From a virus: a stretch of DNA of 23,487 nucleotides. Under the pieces are notes generated by a model that did no database searches, was not told the origin of the DNA, and saw only the letters and a list, made by a program, of their open reading frames with translations. Both the position numbers and the translations under genes were made by a program. Location of the stretch: positions 1 through 23,487 of the IMG/VR virus record IMGVR_UViG_3300031758_000583; one strand, 5' to 3'. Shown piece by piece: positions 7,717 to 15,641 of this stretch. How positions within the stretch are numbered: position 1 is the first letter of the stretch; each line of letters begins with the position of its first letter.

Positions 7717-7980
7717 ATGGACGATCGGGAGCTTTCAGACCTTAAATTAGAGCGCAAAGAGTGCTCTAGATGTGGCGCCACTTGGCTTAACGGCGTTCAT
7801 CATTGGCGAACAGGATACAAAGGTAATGAGTTAGATCTTGCGGGCCTCGTTTGTAACCGAGTTAACGATCCGAGCTGCGTAAACCCTAAAAAAGGCTGCA
7901 CTGGAGGGGATACTTGGGAGAAAAGAGCCGAGTTTTTAGGAAATTTTGAGCGTGAGCTGAAGCGCATGAGAGAAGATTGA
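7717..7980 (+). CDS. Small Cys/His zinc-binding-like protein
   Basis: An 87-residue protein with a CSRCG knuckle (C16, C19), two adjacent His (H28, H29), and three further Cys (C46, C54, C61) followed by a charged helix (FERELKRMRED). The spacing suggests a small zinc finger or HNH-like zinc fold, but the third His/Asn of an HNH nuclease is not evident. It is the first gene after the capsid operon terminator and starts about 90 nt downstream of it, in an AT-rich leader that may hold a promoter. No family is recognised; a DNA-binding or packaging role is possible. Confidence 0.6.
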   Translation: MDDRELSDLKLERKECSRCGATWLNGVHHWRTGYKGNELDLAGLVCNRVNDPSCVNPKKGCTGGDTWEKRAEFLGNFERELKRMRED

Positions 7981-8023
7981 GGTATTTTGGTCTAAACTTC
8001 TGTCCACATACTGACTTTTTCAG

Positions 8024-8479
8024 ATGTCCGCCAAAGTCTATAAGCCCAGTGGGGTCAAAATCGACGTAATTTCTACTCACGACGATGGTGAGTACTTTAT
8101 GGTTCGGTCTAGCACCACGGGTAAGGTGTTTTTTGCCCATAAAGATCAAGTAGACGAGTTTAAAGAGGATTTAGAGCCAAAAACCGCTTCAAACACGGTT
8201 CAGCTACGCCGTGGCCGTCGTTCTGTGAAAAAAGATGAGGTCGAAGTAACTGTTGTTAAGCCTTTACCTCCCACTGACAACCGGATTAATTTAAATAATC
8301 TGACTCCTGAAGGTTTGACTCAGTGTTTACCTGGCGTTGGCCTTAAAACTGCCAAAGAAATTGTTGAGCTACGGCAATCTCTGCCTGGTGAGCGTTTTAC
8401 AAAGCTCGAACAGCTTGAAAGCATCAAGCGAGTCGAATGGAGCGAAGTTTTTGCTACTGGAGTTGTGTACGTAGAATAA
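8024..8479 (+). CDS. Helix-hairpin-helix (ComEA-like) protein
   Basis: A 151-residue protein. The C-terminal part (residues about 88–138) is a helix-hairpin-helix pair: INLNNLTPEGLTQCLPGVGL has the ComEA-type opening and the LPGVGLKTA hairpin (102–110), which binds the DNA backbone without sequence specificity. The N-terminal 50 residues look like a small beta-barrel (ISTHDDGEYFMVRSSTTGKV), and a basic linker (LRRGRRSVKK, 61–70) joins them. It lies in the head–connector block, so it may contact DNA inside the head or neck. A DNA-binding role is well supported by the HhH motif; the place in the virion is inference. Confidence 0.75.
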   Translation: MSAKVYKPSGVKIDVISTHDDGEYFMVRSSTTGKVFFAHKDQVDEFKEDLEPKTASNTVQLRRGRRSVKKDEVEVTVVKPLPPTDNRINLNNLTPEGLTQCLPGVGLKTAKEIVELRQSLPGERFTKLEQLESIKRVEWSEVFATGVVYVE

Positions 8480-8501
8480 AGAAAGATAAGAGTTTTAGAC
8501 C

Positions 8502-9122
8502 GTGGCGCAGCTGAGTCAAAACGAGTTAGAGCAGATCCAAAGTTATCTTGCTCAGCAGGGTGTCACGTTTAATGCGACTAGCACAGACGCAACTAAGCGC
8601 GAAGTAATTTATGCTGCAGTTAATCAACTAACACGTAACCCTGCGCAAACGTTTGGTTACCGTGTTGATGACTTTAACTTTAGTCGTATTGCCTACCACT
8701 TAGGTTATAACATTGCTACGGTTCCTGCTGGTGACTATGCACGTCTCTTAGAGGCGTGCAATAGCATTCCCAGTGAGTTTTACTTTGACAAAATTGTTGC
8801 TCAAGTAGAACGCTGTGAAGAAGCAGAGCGTTTGACTGAATTAGCTGCTGGTCGGGCCACGAGTCGTCAAGAAACCATTCTTGGTGACGTGTCTCGTTCA
8901 ATCTCAATTCAAGACAAACGCGAGACTGCCAGAATCTGGCGCGAAAACTATCTGTATGAGTGTGGCCGCTTAGCCGAAATGCTTTACGTTCCGAACTATA
9001 AAGACCCCGTGGCCTCTAGGTATCGATTCGAGCGGAGCGGCGGTGAATTTATTCAAGCCATACCTGGTCCGCCAGATGTTTCTCGTTCTGATCGCCTCTA
9101 CTTTTATGCGAATTGGAGATAG
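8502..9122 (+). CDS. Putative head–tail connector or neck protein
   Basis: A 206-residue protein starting at GTG 8502, 22 nt after the HhH gene. The N terminus (SQNELEQIQSYLAQQGV) is helical, followed by mixed helical segments with many charged residues and no membrane helix or Cys cluster. Gene order (after capsid and before large internal proteins) and size suggest a connector or head-completion protein, but no diagnostic motif is seen. The start is the only usable one near the upstream stop, though GTG has no strong ribosome site. Confidence 0.6.
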   Translation: MAQLSQNELEQIQSYLAQQGVTFNATSTDATKREVIYAAVNQLTRNPAQTFGYRVDDFNFSRIAYHLGYNIATVPAGDYARLLEACNSIPSEFYFDKIVAQVERCEEAERLTELAAGRATSRQETILGDVSRSISIQDKRETARIWRENYLYECGRLAEMLYVPNYKDPVASRYRFERSGGEFIQAIPGPPDVSRSDRLYFYANWR

Positions 9123-9153
9123 ACTGTCTCTATTGATCTCGCGTTAGTTACAG

Positions 9154-10965
9154 ATGCAGTCGGGCATTCGCGGAGGATTCGGTGTCCTTAGGAATTTAAT
9201 TCAGCGTGCTGGTGGAGCCAAGCAAGCTCGTCAGTTAATGGAAGCCGTTCGGCAGACGCTTCCTGCAGCGGAGATGACCGGCGTCCGTGGAATTAGTGAA
9301 CCTGTACGGCGTGCAGCTGTACAAGCTGGTTTAGTAGACGAGCTTACTGCGTTTCCTTCTGCTGTTTCTCGTCAGGGAGGCAATGTCGGCCTGATGGGCA
9401 CGCGGAATGTGCCGACTTCTCGTCAGCTTGGCCAGGCCCCTGTTCCTGAATTCGGTCCTGGCTCTCGTACTCCTCAGCCTCCCGCTGGATCCCGTCCCGT
9501 AAACACTCTTATTCCTCAATCTCCACAAGGGCCACGCCAGCGCGGAGGTGCCTTAGCTCAGACTGCTCAAGATAATATTCCTTCCCCTGCTGCGCGTACA
9601 CAGTTTACGGAAGATTTAATCAGTCAGCCTGTCCCGATGGGTCCTGCTCGCGCCCCGATGCAGGGTCCTTCGATGACTGGAAATCCTGTTCAAGGTCAAC
9701 TGGACCTGCGCTTCCCTGCGGGATCACGGTCGGTGGCTGAGTTCACGACCACCCGTGGCGCCATTCGTCCTGAAGGCACCAATATTGCAGGACAACCTTA
9801 TCGCGGCGCTCCAGTTGCGAGTGAACGAAACCTCGAAACTATCCGCGCTTCTATGGCTCCTCGCGCCGCTGACGTTGCGGAAGAAATTGTTACCCGAGCT
9901 CCTCAGGGTCAACAGTCGCTTTTCATCGATAACGTTCCCGACATTTGGTCTGGCGGCTACCGTATTCGACCAGAACTGGCTCGTCAGCTTCCTCGCGAGG
10001 TACAAGAGCGCATCGGTACTGTGATGATGCGTGAAGCTGCTGATCTTGGTCCTGTTGCCCCACGTCCGGCTTTTGGTCCTGACGCCGGTCCCTCCCCGGT
10101 GGATCCCGCAGTAGCTGCCGCGTTTGCGCGTAATGCAGCAAGTGGTGCCGAACTCGTGGATCTAAGTGCTCTCATGAGTAACCCTGCTTTCCGTGCAGCC
10201 ACTGGTTTAGCTGGGGTTGGTCTGTTTGGCGCTGGTGTTGCTGGGATGATGAGTGGCAATCGTACAGGTGAGACTACTGCAGGAGGTCCACCTAGCTTGC
10301 CTCTGACTCAGGCACCGACCGCTCCTATCTTTACTGAAGCGGACGGCAGTCCCTTGGGAGCCGTGGATCCCGCCGCTGTGCTGCCTCCGGCCCGAGGCAA
10401 TATTGATCCTTCTGTTGCAGCGCCAACAGTAACCACAGGTAACTTGCAGCAAGCAAGTTCGATGCGCGAGCAGCTCGCTCAATCCGCCCCCGGAGCGGCT
10501 GCCGTACTCCGAGCTGTGGAACCGATGGGTCCCGAGAAATACCGCAGCATTGAAGAATATGCAGCTGCGCGGAAAGCTTATGCAGAAGCTAAGCCCGAGA
10601 TCCAACAGCTAATGAAGTATATGGAAGGTCAAAGCCCTTCTATTGGAGGTGGCCTAGCTATGTGGGCTTCTTCCAATCCCGTTCTTGCCTATCGTTTCCA
10701 AGAACGTCAATTAGCCAACCCAGCTGCTAATCAACAAAGTGCAGAAGCAGTTACTACTACAACTGTGACCGCTCCCATCGGATCCGAGGTATCTGCCGCC
10801 GCTGTGGGTAACGCCGCTTCTGTCGCAGACGCTGCCTTGAACCCTTCGCAAGGTGCTTTCGATATGGTTGACGTTACGTCTCCACAAGTTCAACCTCACC
10901 TGCAACGAGTACAGGAGTTCATCCGGCAACAAGCGCCTCGTTCTGCAATGTACGCTGGCTATTGA
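9154..10965 (+). CDS. Large virion protein with Pro/Arg/Gly-rich disorder, ejected-protein candidate
   Basis: A 603-residue protein. It begins with a short amphipathic helical region (GGFGVLRNLIQRAGGAKQAR), then runs through a long Pro/Gln/Gly/Arg-rich disordered region (to about 330), then a Gly/Ala-rich hydrophobic stretch (residues about 343–367, TGLAGVGLFGAGVAGMM) that could cross a membrane, then more disorder and a helical segment near SIEEYAAARKAYAEAKPE. Such architecture resembles internal virion or ejected proteins that insert in the host envelope during DNA entry (inference). It is too disordered to look like a typical tape measure, though that cannot be excluded. It has the same strand and close spacing as its neighbours. 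Confidence 0.6.
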   Translation: MQSGIRGGFGVLRNLIQRAGGAKQARQLMEAVRQTLPAAEMTGVRGISEPVRRAAVQAGLVDELTAFPSAVSRQGGNVGLMGTRNVPTSRQLGQAPVPEFGPGSRTPQPPAGSRPVNTLIPQSPQGPRQRGGALAQTAQDNIPSPAARTQFTEDLISQPVPMGPARAPMQGPSMTGNPVQGQLDLRFPAGSRSVAEFTTTRGAIRPEGTNIAGQPYRGAPVASERNLETIRASMAPRAADVAEEIVTRAPQGQQSLFIDNVPDIWSGGYRIRPELARQLPREVQERIGTVMMREAADLGPVAPRPAFGPDAGPSPVDPAVAAAFARNAASGAELVDLSALMSNPAFRAATGLAGVGLFGAGVAGMMSGNRTGETTAGGPPSLPLTQAPTAPIFTEADGSPLGAVDPAAVLPPARGNIDPSVAAPTVTTGNLQQASSMREQLAQSAPGAAAVLRAVEPMGPEKYRSIEEYAAARKAYAEAKPEIQQLMKYMEGQSPSIGGGLAMWASSNPVLAYRFQERQLANPAANQQSAEAVTTTTVTAPIGSEVSAAAVGNAASVADAALNPSQGAFDMVDVTSPQVQPHLQRVQEFIRQQAPRSAMYAGY

Positions 10966-11007
10966 TAGTAAAATAGTTACACGACTTGAAGCACGCAGAG
11001 TAAGCGT

Positions 11008-11568
11008 ATGAACAGCCCTTCTATGTCACCCAGGAGTTTCGCTTACTCTGGAGGGGAACGTGTTCCCTACATGTTCCCCCAGCAAGCTGAGACTGGCTTC
11101 TCTAGTCAGGGTATTACTCAGGATCCTCGCGAGGTTCCCTCCTACGGGGTGTCGATGGAGTCTGCTCCGCGAGGTTCTGGTGGTGGATTTCTTAAAGCTA
11201 TTAACGATGTCGCTGGGATGTTGCTCCCTATCGTGGGAATAGCTCAAAGCTTTAAAGCCGGATACCAAGGTTTACCTCTCCCTGGTCGCAACCCTAACGA
11301 TGCTCGAATGGGTGGAGATCGGTTTATTTTTCAGGTTTATCAAGATATGCTTGCTCGAAACGAACGAGAAGCTGAGCGAGCTCGCCAAGAACGTGAGGCT
11401 GCTAATCAACGAGATTTAGAGCGTCAGATTATTCTTGAAGGCGTTCGCTCGGATAAAATACCTTTTGAAGAAGCTCTTAAAGCTTTAAAGACCGGACAAT
11501 TTGATTTCGGTGCTCCTGCTGCGCCTGAGCAGCTCCCATCTCAGGCTCCCGCCACGTCGGCACGTTAA
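11008..11568 (+). CDS. Probable internal virion protein with hydrophobic segment and coiled coil
   Basis: A 186-residue protein with a disordered N terminus, a Gly/hydrophobic segment (residues about 57–85, GGFLKAINDVAGMLLPIVGI), and a strongly charged coiled-coil helix (residues about 112–145, RNEREAERARQEREAANQR), then an Ala/Pro-rich tail. It follows the 603-residue protein by 42 nt. The hydrophobic segment plus long helix is shared in style with that neighbour and fits an internal or ejected virion protein. No family is recognised. Confidence 0.55.
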   Translation: MNSPSMSPRSFAYSGGERVPYMFPQQAETGFSSQGITQDPREVPSYGVSMESAPRGSGGGFLKAINDVAGMLLPIVGIAQSFKAGYQGLPLPGRNPNDARMGGDRFIFQVYQDMLARNEREAERARQEREAANQRDLERQIILEGVRSDKIPFEEALKALKTGQFDFGAPAAPEQLPSQAPATSAR

Positions 11569-11600
11569 CCCACTCACTGAGCTCACAGAGCACATTATCT

Positions 11601-12158
11601 ATGGCGAGCACCAGCACAAACAAACAACCGCTAATGGTGGATCGCCCCTTTTTTAGGGGCGCAAAGATTAATAGCGGGACAACCGTGATTGCCGATGCCA
11701 GTAATCCTGACTTTTCGGACTTAATCCAACTTGTCCGCGTAGGAGACATTCCTTCTGAGGACGGTGCCCTCGTAGAGGATATTTTTGTCGTATCTGCTGA
11801 GGGTTATCCAAATAGAGGTGGGGTACGTAGTGCCGCTTTCGGTGTTTATGTGTATGCACCGAACCAGGCTGCTCCCTCTACTTCTGTTCCCCTCTTAGTT
11901 GGCAAATTCGAAATCGGCCTTTCGGGAGACACTGAAGGGGTAATTCAGCGAGTTGAGCTGCCTGCCACGGTGGCCCCCACCCCACAAACAGGCGACACCA
12001 GTCTGGTCTATCCGATCGAACGTGGCAAATCCGAAGCCATGTACCTTGAAAAAGGTTACATTTTGTGTATCGGGTATTTAGGTAGAGGCCCCGCCGCAGT
12101 TTCTGGTGGGTTAAGTACTTCCGGTGTTTACGTAATGGCGCAGGGCGGGTTCTACTGA
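11601..12158 (+). CDS. Beta-rich virion protein, possible tail or capsid accessory
   Basis: A 185-residue protein made almost entirely of predicted beta strands (IQLVRVGDIP, DIFVVSAEGYP, FGVYVYAPNQAA, LLVGKFEIGL, YILCIGYLGRG, GVYVMAQGGFY), without Cys pairs or membrane helices. It ends 3 nt before the GTG of the next gene, so the two are translationally coupled. A beta-sandwich tail or head-decoration protein is likely from composition and position; no family is recognised. Confidence 0.6.
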   Translation: MASTSTNKQPLMVDRPFFRGAKINSGTTVIADASNPDFSDLIQLVRVGDIPSEDGALVEDIFVVSAEGYPNRGGVRSAAFGVYVYAPNQAAPSTSVPLLVGKFEIGLSGDTEGVIQRVELPATVAPTPQTGDTSLVYPIERGKSEAMYLEKGYILCIGYLGRGPAAVSGGLSTSGVYVMAQGGFY

Positions 12159-12161
12159 TCC

Positions 12162-13706
12162 GTGGCACGCCGAAAAGGCTCAGATGACTTTGGCTGGGGG
12201 TCACACCAGCCTAAAAAGTCTAAGTTCGGCTTCTCTTCATTTGAAGGTGCGAGTACTGGGCATCAGCTGTCTACGCCGATGCCTTTCAAGCGAAAATTTA
12301 GACCTGACTTTAACTTAAAAGATTTCAGTATTCTGTATGACTATAACTACGCTTCCATGTGGACTAGGTGGCGTAGGGGGTATGAATTGTATATGTACGC
12401 TAATCAAGCGTACGTTGGTTTAAATTATTCGTTCAGGTACTGGACTACAGGCACCGTGGGCGTTGGTGCTGCGCTGCCCGGCGTTTGTTACATGTACCCC
12501 TCAATGAGCCAAGACATGGCTATGAGGATGGTTGCGATACGCCCAAGAGATTCTTTTAACTTTCTCGACTTTGGTTACTCGATTAAATCTGTAACAAAAA
12601 CAAGTGGCACAACTTACGCTGTTGAACTTTCAAGTAACTTTGGGCCACCTATTTCATTCTTTACAGGCGAGATTCTGTCGGATCGTTTTGCGGCAAACGG
12701 TACAGAAAAGACGACTTATAACAATTACGTAGTTATCGGTGTAGGTAACGGTACAACTCCAATTACTCCAGGATTCGCTCCAATATTTAACAGTATCTTT
12801 ATTTCACTGGATACGAACAACAGCTGGTCTGTTATCGATAACGAGACATTAGCAGCACCTGCCGGGCTCCCCACCGTTGGTGACTATTTCACTACGGAAA
12901 TGCGATTTGGGTGCAATTGCCCGGATTACCTAGCGCGTGAAGATTTTAATCTTTATGAATACAGTCTGAAACGAAAGTATCCTTATACGCTTCCTCAAGA
13001 CTTAAAGCCAGGTCTATACGATGCGGGTAAAGATTTCTTAGCTTCTCGAACGGAAAACAGCCGAGATCTGCCTGGCTTCACTCGTGATTTTGGTTTTTTG
13101 TATGTTAAAAGACTTTTAAACTTACCTAGTTATACAGACGGCAGCAAAGTTTATTCAGACCCTAACCTTATATATTTTGCACCGAGATGGTGCAAGCATA
13201 TTTACGCGTCGTTCTGGGATATGCAGAACAGATTTGGGACGGACATGTTCCCACCAGCGTGGTTGGCTCAACCTACTGATGAGCCTATGGACGATAAGTA
13301 CAGAGAATTTTTTGATTTGAACTTAGCTAAACAAACGACATTTGAGAAAAGACAACAACATCTTCGCTGGTGGGAGAAGTATTCTCCTTCCAAAAATACG
13401 GTGCCGGTACACATGATGTATCCTGATATGCACCCTACTATGGTAAAAACTCTTAACTTTGACACATTAGCTTCAGGCACTAGCACAGCTATGACTGCTA
13501 GTGGTTTTGAGATGTTTACGATTGATCAGTATGATCCGTTTGCTCCTCCCGACCCAGATGTAACTCCTAAGTTAGATGGCGGTACATACAGTAACGGTGT
13601 TCTTGTCAGTGGAGCCTCTTTAATTTATGACGGAGGTAGCTACGCAAACGGTAACTTAATACCGTATCCTTCTCTTCCTTCTTTGATAAACGGAGGCGTT
13701 TACTGA
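12162..13706 (+). CDS. Large tail or virion protein with a split SWIM-like zinc motif
   Basis: A 514-residue aromatic-rich protein (many Tyr, Trp, Phe) starting at GTG 12162 and overlapping the next gene by one base (TGATG). Residues 251–257 are CNCPDYL and residues 344–350 are CKHIYAS. Together they match the two halves of a SWIM zinc finger (C-x-C … C-x-H: C251, C253, C344, H346), but the halves are 90 residues apart instead of the usual 6–25. The C-terminal 50 residues carry two similar beta hairpins (LDGGTYSNGVLVSGASLIYD and the following GGSYANGNLI). Position before tail-fibre-like genes suggests a tail hub, tube or baseplate-like component. The exact role is unknown; the zinc-site reading is from the motif, not from any structure. 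Confidence 0.65.
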   Translation: MARRKGSDDFGWGSHQPKKSKFGFSSFEGASTGHQLSTPMPFKRKFRPDFNLKDFSILYDYNYASMWTRWRRGYELYMYANQAYVGLNYSFRYWTTGTVGVGAALPGVCYMYPSMSQDMAMRMVAIRPRDSFNFLDFGYSIKSVTKTSGTTYAVELSSNFGPPISFFTGEILSDRFAANGTEKTTYNNYVVIGVGNGTTPITPGFAPIFNSIFISLDTNNSWSVIDNETLAAPAGLPTVGDYFTTEMRFGCNCPDYLAREDFNLYEYSLKRKYPYTLPQDLKPGLYDAGKDFLASRTENSRDLPGFTRDFGFLYVKRLLNLPSYTDGSKVYSDPNLIYFAPRWCKHIYASFWDMQNRFGTDMFPPAWLAQPTDEPMDDKYREFFDLNLAKQTTFEKRQQHLRWWEKYSPSKNTVPVHMMYPDMHPTMVKTLNFDTLASGTSTAMTASGFEMFTIDQYDPFAPPDPDVTPKLDGGTYSNGVLVSGASLIYDGGSYANGNLIPYPSLPSLINGGVY

Positions 13707-14407
13707 TGGCTTCAACACCTGTAATTCTTCTTTCTAAGCGCAGCGGTAACTCATCAGATCGACCTAACGCCGCCACGGTTCAGGCCGGTGAACTCGCTAT
13801 GTCCTTTGGGGCGGCGGATCCAGGTCTGTACTTCAAAGATTCTGCCGGATCGATTAGAAAGTTTGGATCAAATCACTACGGAACTACCTCTCCCAACTCC
13901 AGTCCACTCGGTTCGCCAGGTAACTCAGTAGGAGAGTTGTGGGCGGATTCTTCAACTAGTAATTACTATCTCCGTGTTTGGACTGGCGCTGCTTGGCAGA
14001 AGGTCGGTGCCGGTTTTGCTGACACTGCTAACTCAGCCAATACCGCAGTTACGGCCAATAGTGCAGCAACAGCAACTGTGGCTAATTCAACCATCGTCGC
14101 AAGTGGAGCTTTGTCAGCTGTAGTTGCCAGCGGCTCCTTGTCAGCTGTTATCGCTAGTGGCGCATTATCCGCTGTAGTCGCTAGTGGTTCGATCTCTGCT
14201 GTTATCTCTAGTGGCGCATTATCCGCTGTAGTCGCTAGTGGTTCGATCTCTGCTGTTATCTCTAGTGGTTCACTTTCAGCAGTAGTTGCTAGCGGCATCG
14301 CCGTTGTTACGGCATTGCCTGCCGCATCCACCGGCTCCCTTGTTTATTTGAATGCCGGCACTAGCGGTCTGTATGTTTCAGCTAACGGCGGCTGGATTCT
14401 CACATAG
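13706..14407 (+). CDS. Tail-fibre-like protein with 9-residue repeats
   Basis: A 233-residue protein. Residues 1–55 match a domain frequent at phage fibre N termini (ILLSKRSGNSSDRP … AGELAMSF … GLYFKD). Residues 76–100 carry a GELWAD … LRVWTGAAWQKV module that also recurs three times in the gene at 21622. Residues 105–130 are Ala/Thr/Asn-rich, and 132–194 consist of seven tandem 9-residue repeats of the form [AS]SG[AS][LI]SAV[VI]. A final beta segment (GLYVSANGGWILT) ends the protein. This is a trimeric beta-structured fibre or tail needle by analogy (inference). It starts inside the previous stop and overlaps the convergent Dps-like gene by 8 nt. Confidence 0.75.
   Translation: MASTPVILLSKRSGNSSDRPNAATVQAGELAMSFGAADPGLYFKDSAGSIRKFGSNHYGTTSPNSSPLGSPGNSVGELWADSSTSNYYLRVWTGAAWQKVGAGFADTANSANTAVTANSAATATVANSTIVASGALSAVVASGSLSAVIASGALSAVVASGSISAVISSGALSAVVASGSISAVISSGSLSAVVASGIAVVTALPAASTGSLVYLNAGTSGLYVSANGGWILT
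14161..14268 (+). repeat. Perfect 54-bp tandem duplication in fibre gene
   Basis: Two identical 54-bp copies (14161–14214 and 14215–14268) lie within a longer array of degenerate 27-bp units, each encoding the 9-residue repeat. Flanking units differ at many third positions, so this pair is a recent duplication of two adjacent units and a likely site of copy-number change. Confidence 0.95.
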
Positions 14408-14942
14408 AGCCACGCAGCGTGGCCTTCATCATCCAAGCTCCCTTGAATAAGTTGCCGCAGATCTCAGCTGCATAATTTTCGACATCCGGTGCACCTGTCT
14501 GGCGTGCAGCTTCAGTGAGATCTTTTGCCATCATGGCGCCTGCCTCTAGATTTTTAGTGTAGAGAGTAAGACCCTCGCGAGCGTCGTATGTTTTAACGGC
14601 AGGAAACTTTTTAAAGGCGTCGAATAGACCACATTGACACATAGGCATAAGATAGTCCATGCTGCGCACCAGCTCAGCCACAGTGTCAAAGTCAGAAGTA
14701 TGTTGCTGATACTGTTCTTTTAAGAATTCGTGAATCGCCAAGAAGTTAGAGCACTCGACGTTTAGATGCAAAAGGTGAGCTTGTATGTTTAATTGATATA
14801 AATAAGAGGCAAAGGAGACCATCTGATAAACGAGGTTATCAGGCGTGGCCTCCTTTGTGATAACGACCTCCTCCTTAATAACTTCTTGCTTAGGCGCCTC
14901 AGAGGCGTTTTGAAAGATGTCAGCTAAAGAGGAGGTGTTCAT
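14400..14942 (-). CDS. dps-like: Dps-like (ferritin-family) protein
   Basis: A 180-residue protein. After a disordered Glu/Lys-rich N terminus (1–33), residues 36–178 follow the Dps four-helix pattern: HLNVECSNFLAIHEFLKEQY and FDTVAELVRSMDYL align with the E. coli Dps HWN…H…D…D…AE region, and the C-terminal GAWMMKATL matches its final WML helix. Of the five intersubunit ferroxidase residues of E. coli Dps (H51, H63, D67, D78, E82), four are kept here as H59, H71, D86 and E90, and D67 is replaced by K75. Dps proteins form 12-subunit cages that oxidise and store iron with peroxide and protect DNA. An additional C102-x-C104 is present. It is 9 nt downstream of an HTH gene on the same strand and probably in one operon. 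Function during infection (oxidative or iron protection) is inferred. Confidence 0.8.
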   Translation of the reverse strand: MNTSSLADIFQNASEAPKQEVIKEEVVITKEATPDNLVYQMVSFASYLYQLNIQAHLLHLNVECSNFLAIHEFLKEQYQQHTSDFDTVAELVRSMDYLMPMCQCGLFDAFKKFPAVKTYDAREGLTLYTKNLEAGAMMAKDLTEAARQTGAPDVENYAAEICGNLFKGAWMMKATLRGSM

Positions 14943-14951
14943 TGTCGGCTA

Positions 14952-15203
14952 TCAGACAGCACAAGCAGCGCTTTCTTCTACTTTAGCCTCTTCCTCCGCA
15001 GAGTTCAGATAAGCCTCCAGAGCATCTTTGTTGATGCGGTACAGGGACTTTGCACCATTTGGTTGCAGATTGACGAAGATGCCTTTGGGCCAGCCACCGG
15101 GTTGGTTGGACTCAGTGAGAGAAATACGCTTACGTACAAAGCCTGCAGAGCAGTTCAGCAGCTCAGCGGTCTGGGCGATGGTCAAGAGCCTTGCGGATTC
15201 CAT
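14952..15203 (-). CDS. Excisionase/MerR-type helix-turn-helix DNA-binding protein
   Basis: An 83-residue protein. Residues 5–30 (LLTIAQTAELLNCSAGFVRK) form the winged-HTH opening typical of excisionase/AlpA/MerR-like small proteins, followed by a wing (GGWPKGIFVNLQP) and a helix ending ALEAYLNSAEEEAKVEES. It lies just upstream of the Dps-like gene and is divergent from the gene at 15339. A perfect 7-bp inverted repeat stands 9 nt before its ATG and may be its operator. No integrase is nearby, so a transcription-regulator role for the Dps unit is more likely than excision. Confidence 0.75.
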   Translation of the reverse strand: MESARLLTIAQTAELLNCSAGFVRKRISLTESNQPGGWPKGIFVNLQPNGAKSLYRINKDALEAYLNSAEEEAKVEESAACAV

Positions 15204-15211
15204 TTAATTTG

Positions 15212-15233
15212 GCGTTGTGAATGAAGACAACGC
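15212..15233. promoter_or_regulatory. Inverted repeat upstream of HTH gene, possible operator
   Basis: GCGTTGT (15212–15218) and ACAACGC (15227–15233) are perfect reverse complements separated by 8 nt. The site lies 9–30 nt before the HTH start codon in the 135-bp region between divergent genes, so it could be bound by the HTH protein itself or form a hairpin in its mRNA leader. Confidence 0.45.
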
Positions 15234-15338
15234 GAAAAGGTTAGCAGGAATCTTCATGAAGGGAATCTGTGAATGCTGTCTTAAGGTTAATTTTAGGTTT
15301 CGACCCAGTAGACTGAGTAGACGCACTGGACAAGCCTC

Positions 15339-15587
15339 GTGACCATACGGATTGCTGGAGAGGTTTTTAAAGGCTACAACCAGCCTCGTCGCGACTCGGA
15401 TGGAGGCAAGAAGTTTGCCGTGGCCGCGAAAGAAGGCGACCAAGTTCGTCTTGTTCGTTTTGGGGACCCGAATATGACTATCAAGAAACATATACCAGAA
15501 CGTCGTGAAAACTTTAGAGCACGTCACAACTGTGACAACCCTGGGAGCAAGTTAAAAGCACGTTACTGGAGTTGTCGAGCTTGGTAA
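15339..15587 (+). CDS. Small conserved phage protein (YNQP…YW family, DUF6321-like)
   Basis: An 82-residue protein from GTG 15339; an in-frame TAG at 15318 leaves little choice of start. It has the conserved plan of a small phage protein family: FKGYNQPRR, FAVAAKEGDQVRLVRFGDPN, then RRENFRARHNCDN and a final KARYWSCRAW. Three cysteines (two in the C-terminal half around RHNCDN and YWSC) may bind metal. The family is widespread in tailed phages and I remember it as DUF6321, but the name should be checked. It is the first plus-strand gene after the divergent HTH gene and 55 nt before the NblA-like gene. Function unknown. Confidence 0.7.
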   Translation: MTIRIAGEVFKGYNQPRRDSDGGKKFAVAAKEGDQVRLVRFGDPNMTIKKHIPERRENFRARHNCDNPGSKLKARYWSCRAW

Positions 15588-15607
15588 GTTTGAGCGAATA
15601 TTATAAT
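15581..15607 (+). promoter_or_regulatory. Possible promoter for the NblA-like gene
   Basis: A perfect TATAAT (15602–15607) is preceded by TTGGTA (15581–15586) with a 15-nt spacer, shorter than the ideal 17. It lies in the gap after the 82-residue gene, 35 nt before GTG 15642. The −10 is excellent, the −35 spacing poor. Confidence 0.3.
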
Positions 15608-15641
15608 TTGTCTTAGACTTTTTGTAGACGCAAATCCAGCG

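Noticed and set aside
13966-14331. 121-codon minus-strand frame rich in EPLA repeats
   Set aside because: It is the antisense reading of the 9-residue repeat array; repetition explains its openness.
14952-15203. Excisionase reading of the HTH gene as evidence for lysogeny
   Set aside because: No integrase or attachment-site duplication is visible; small HTH proteins of this type are often plain regulators.
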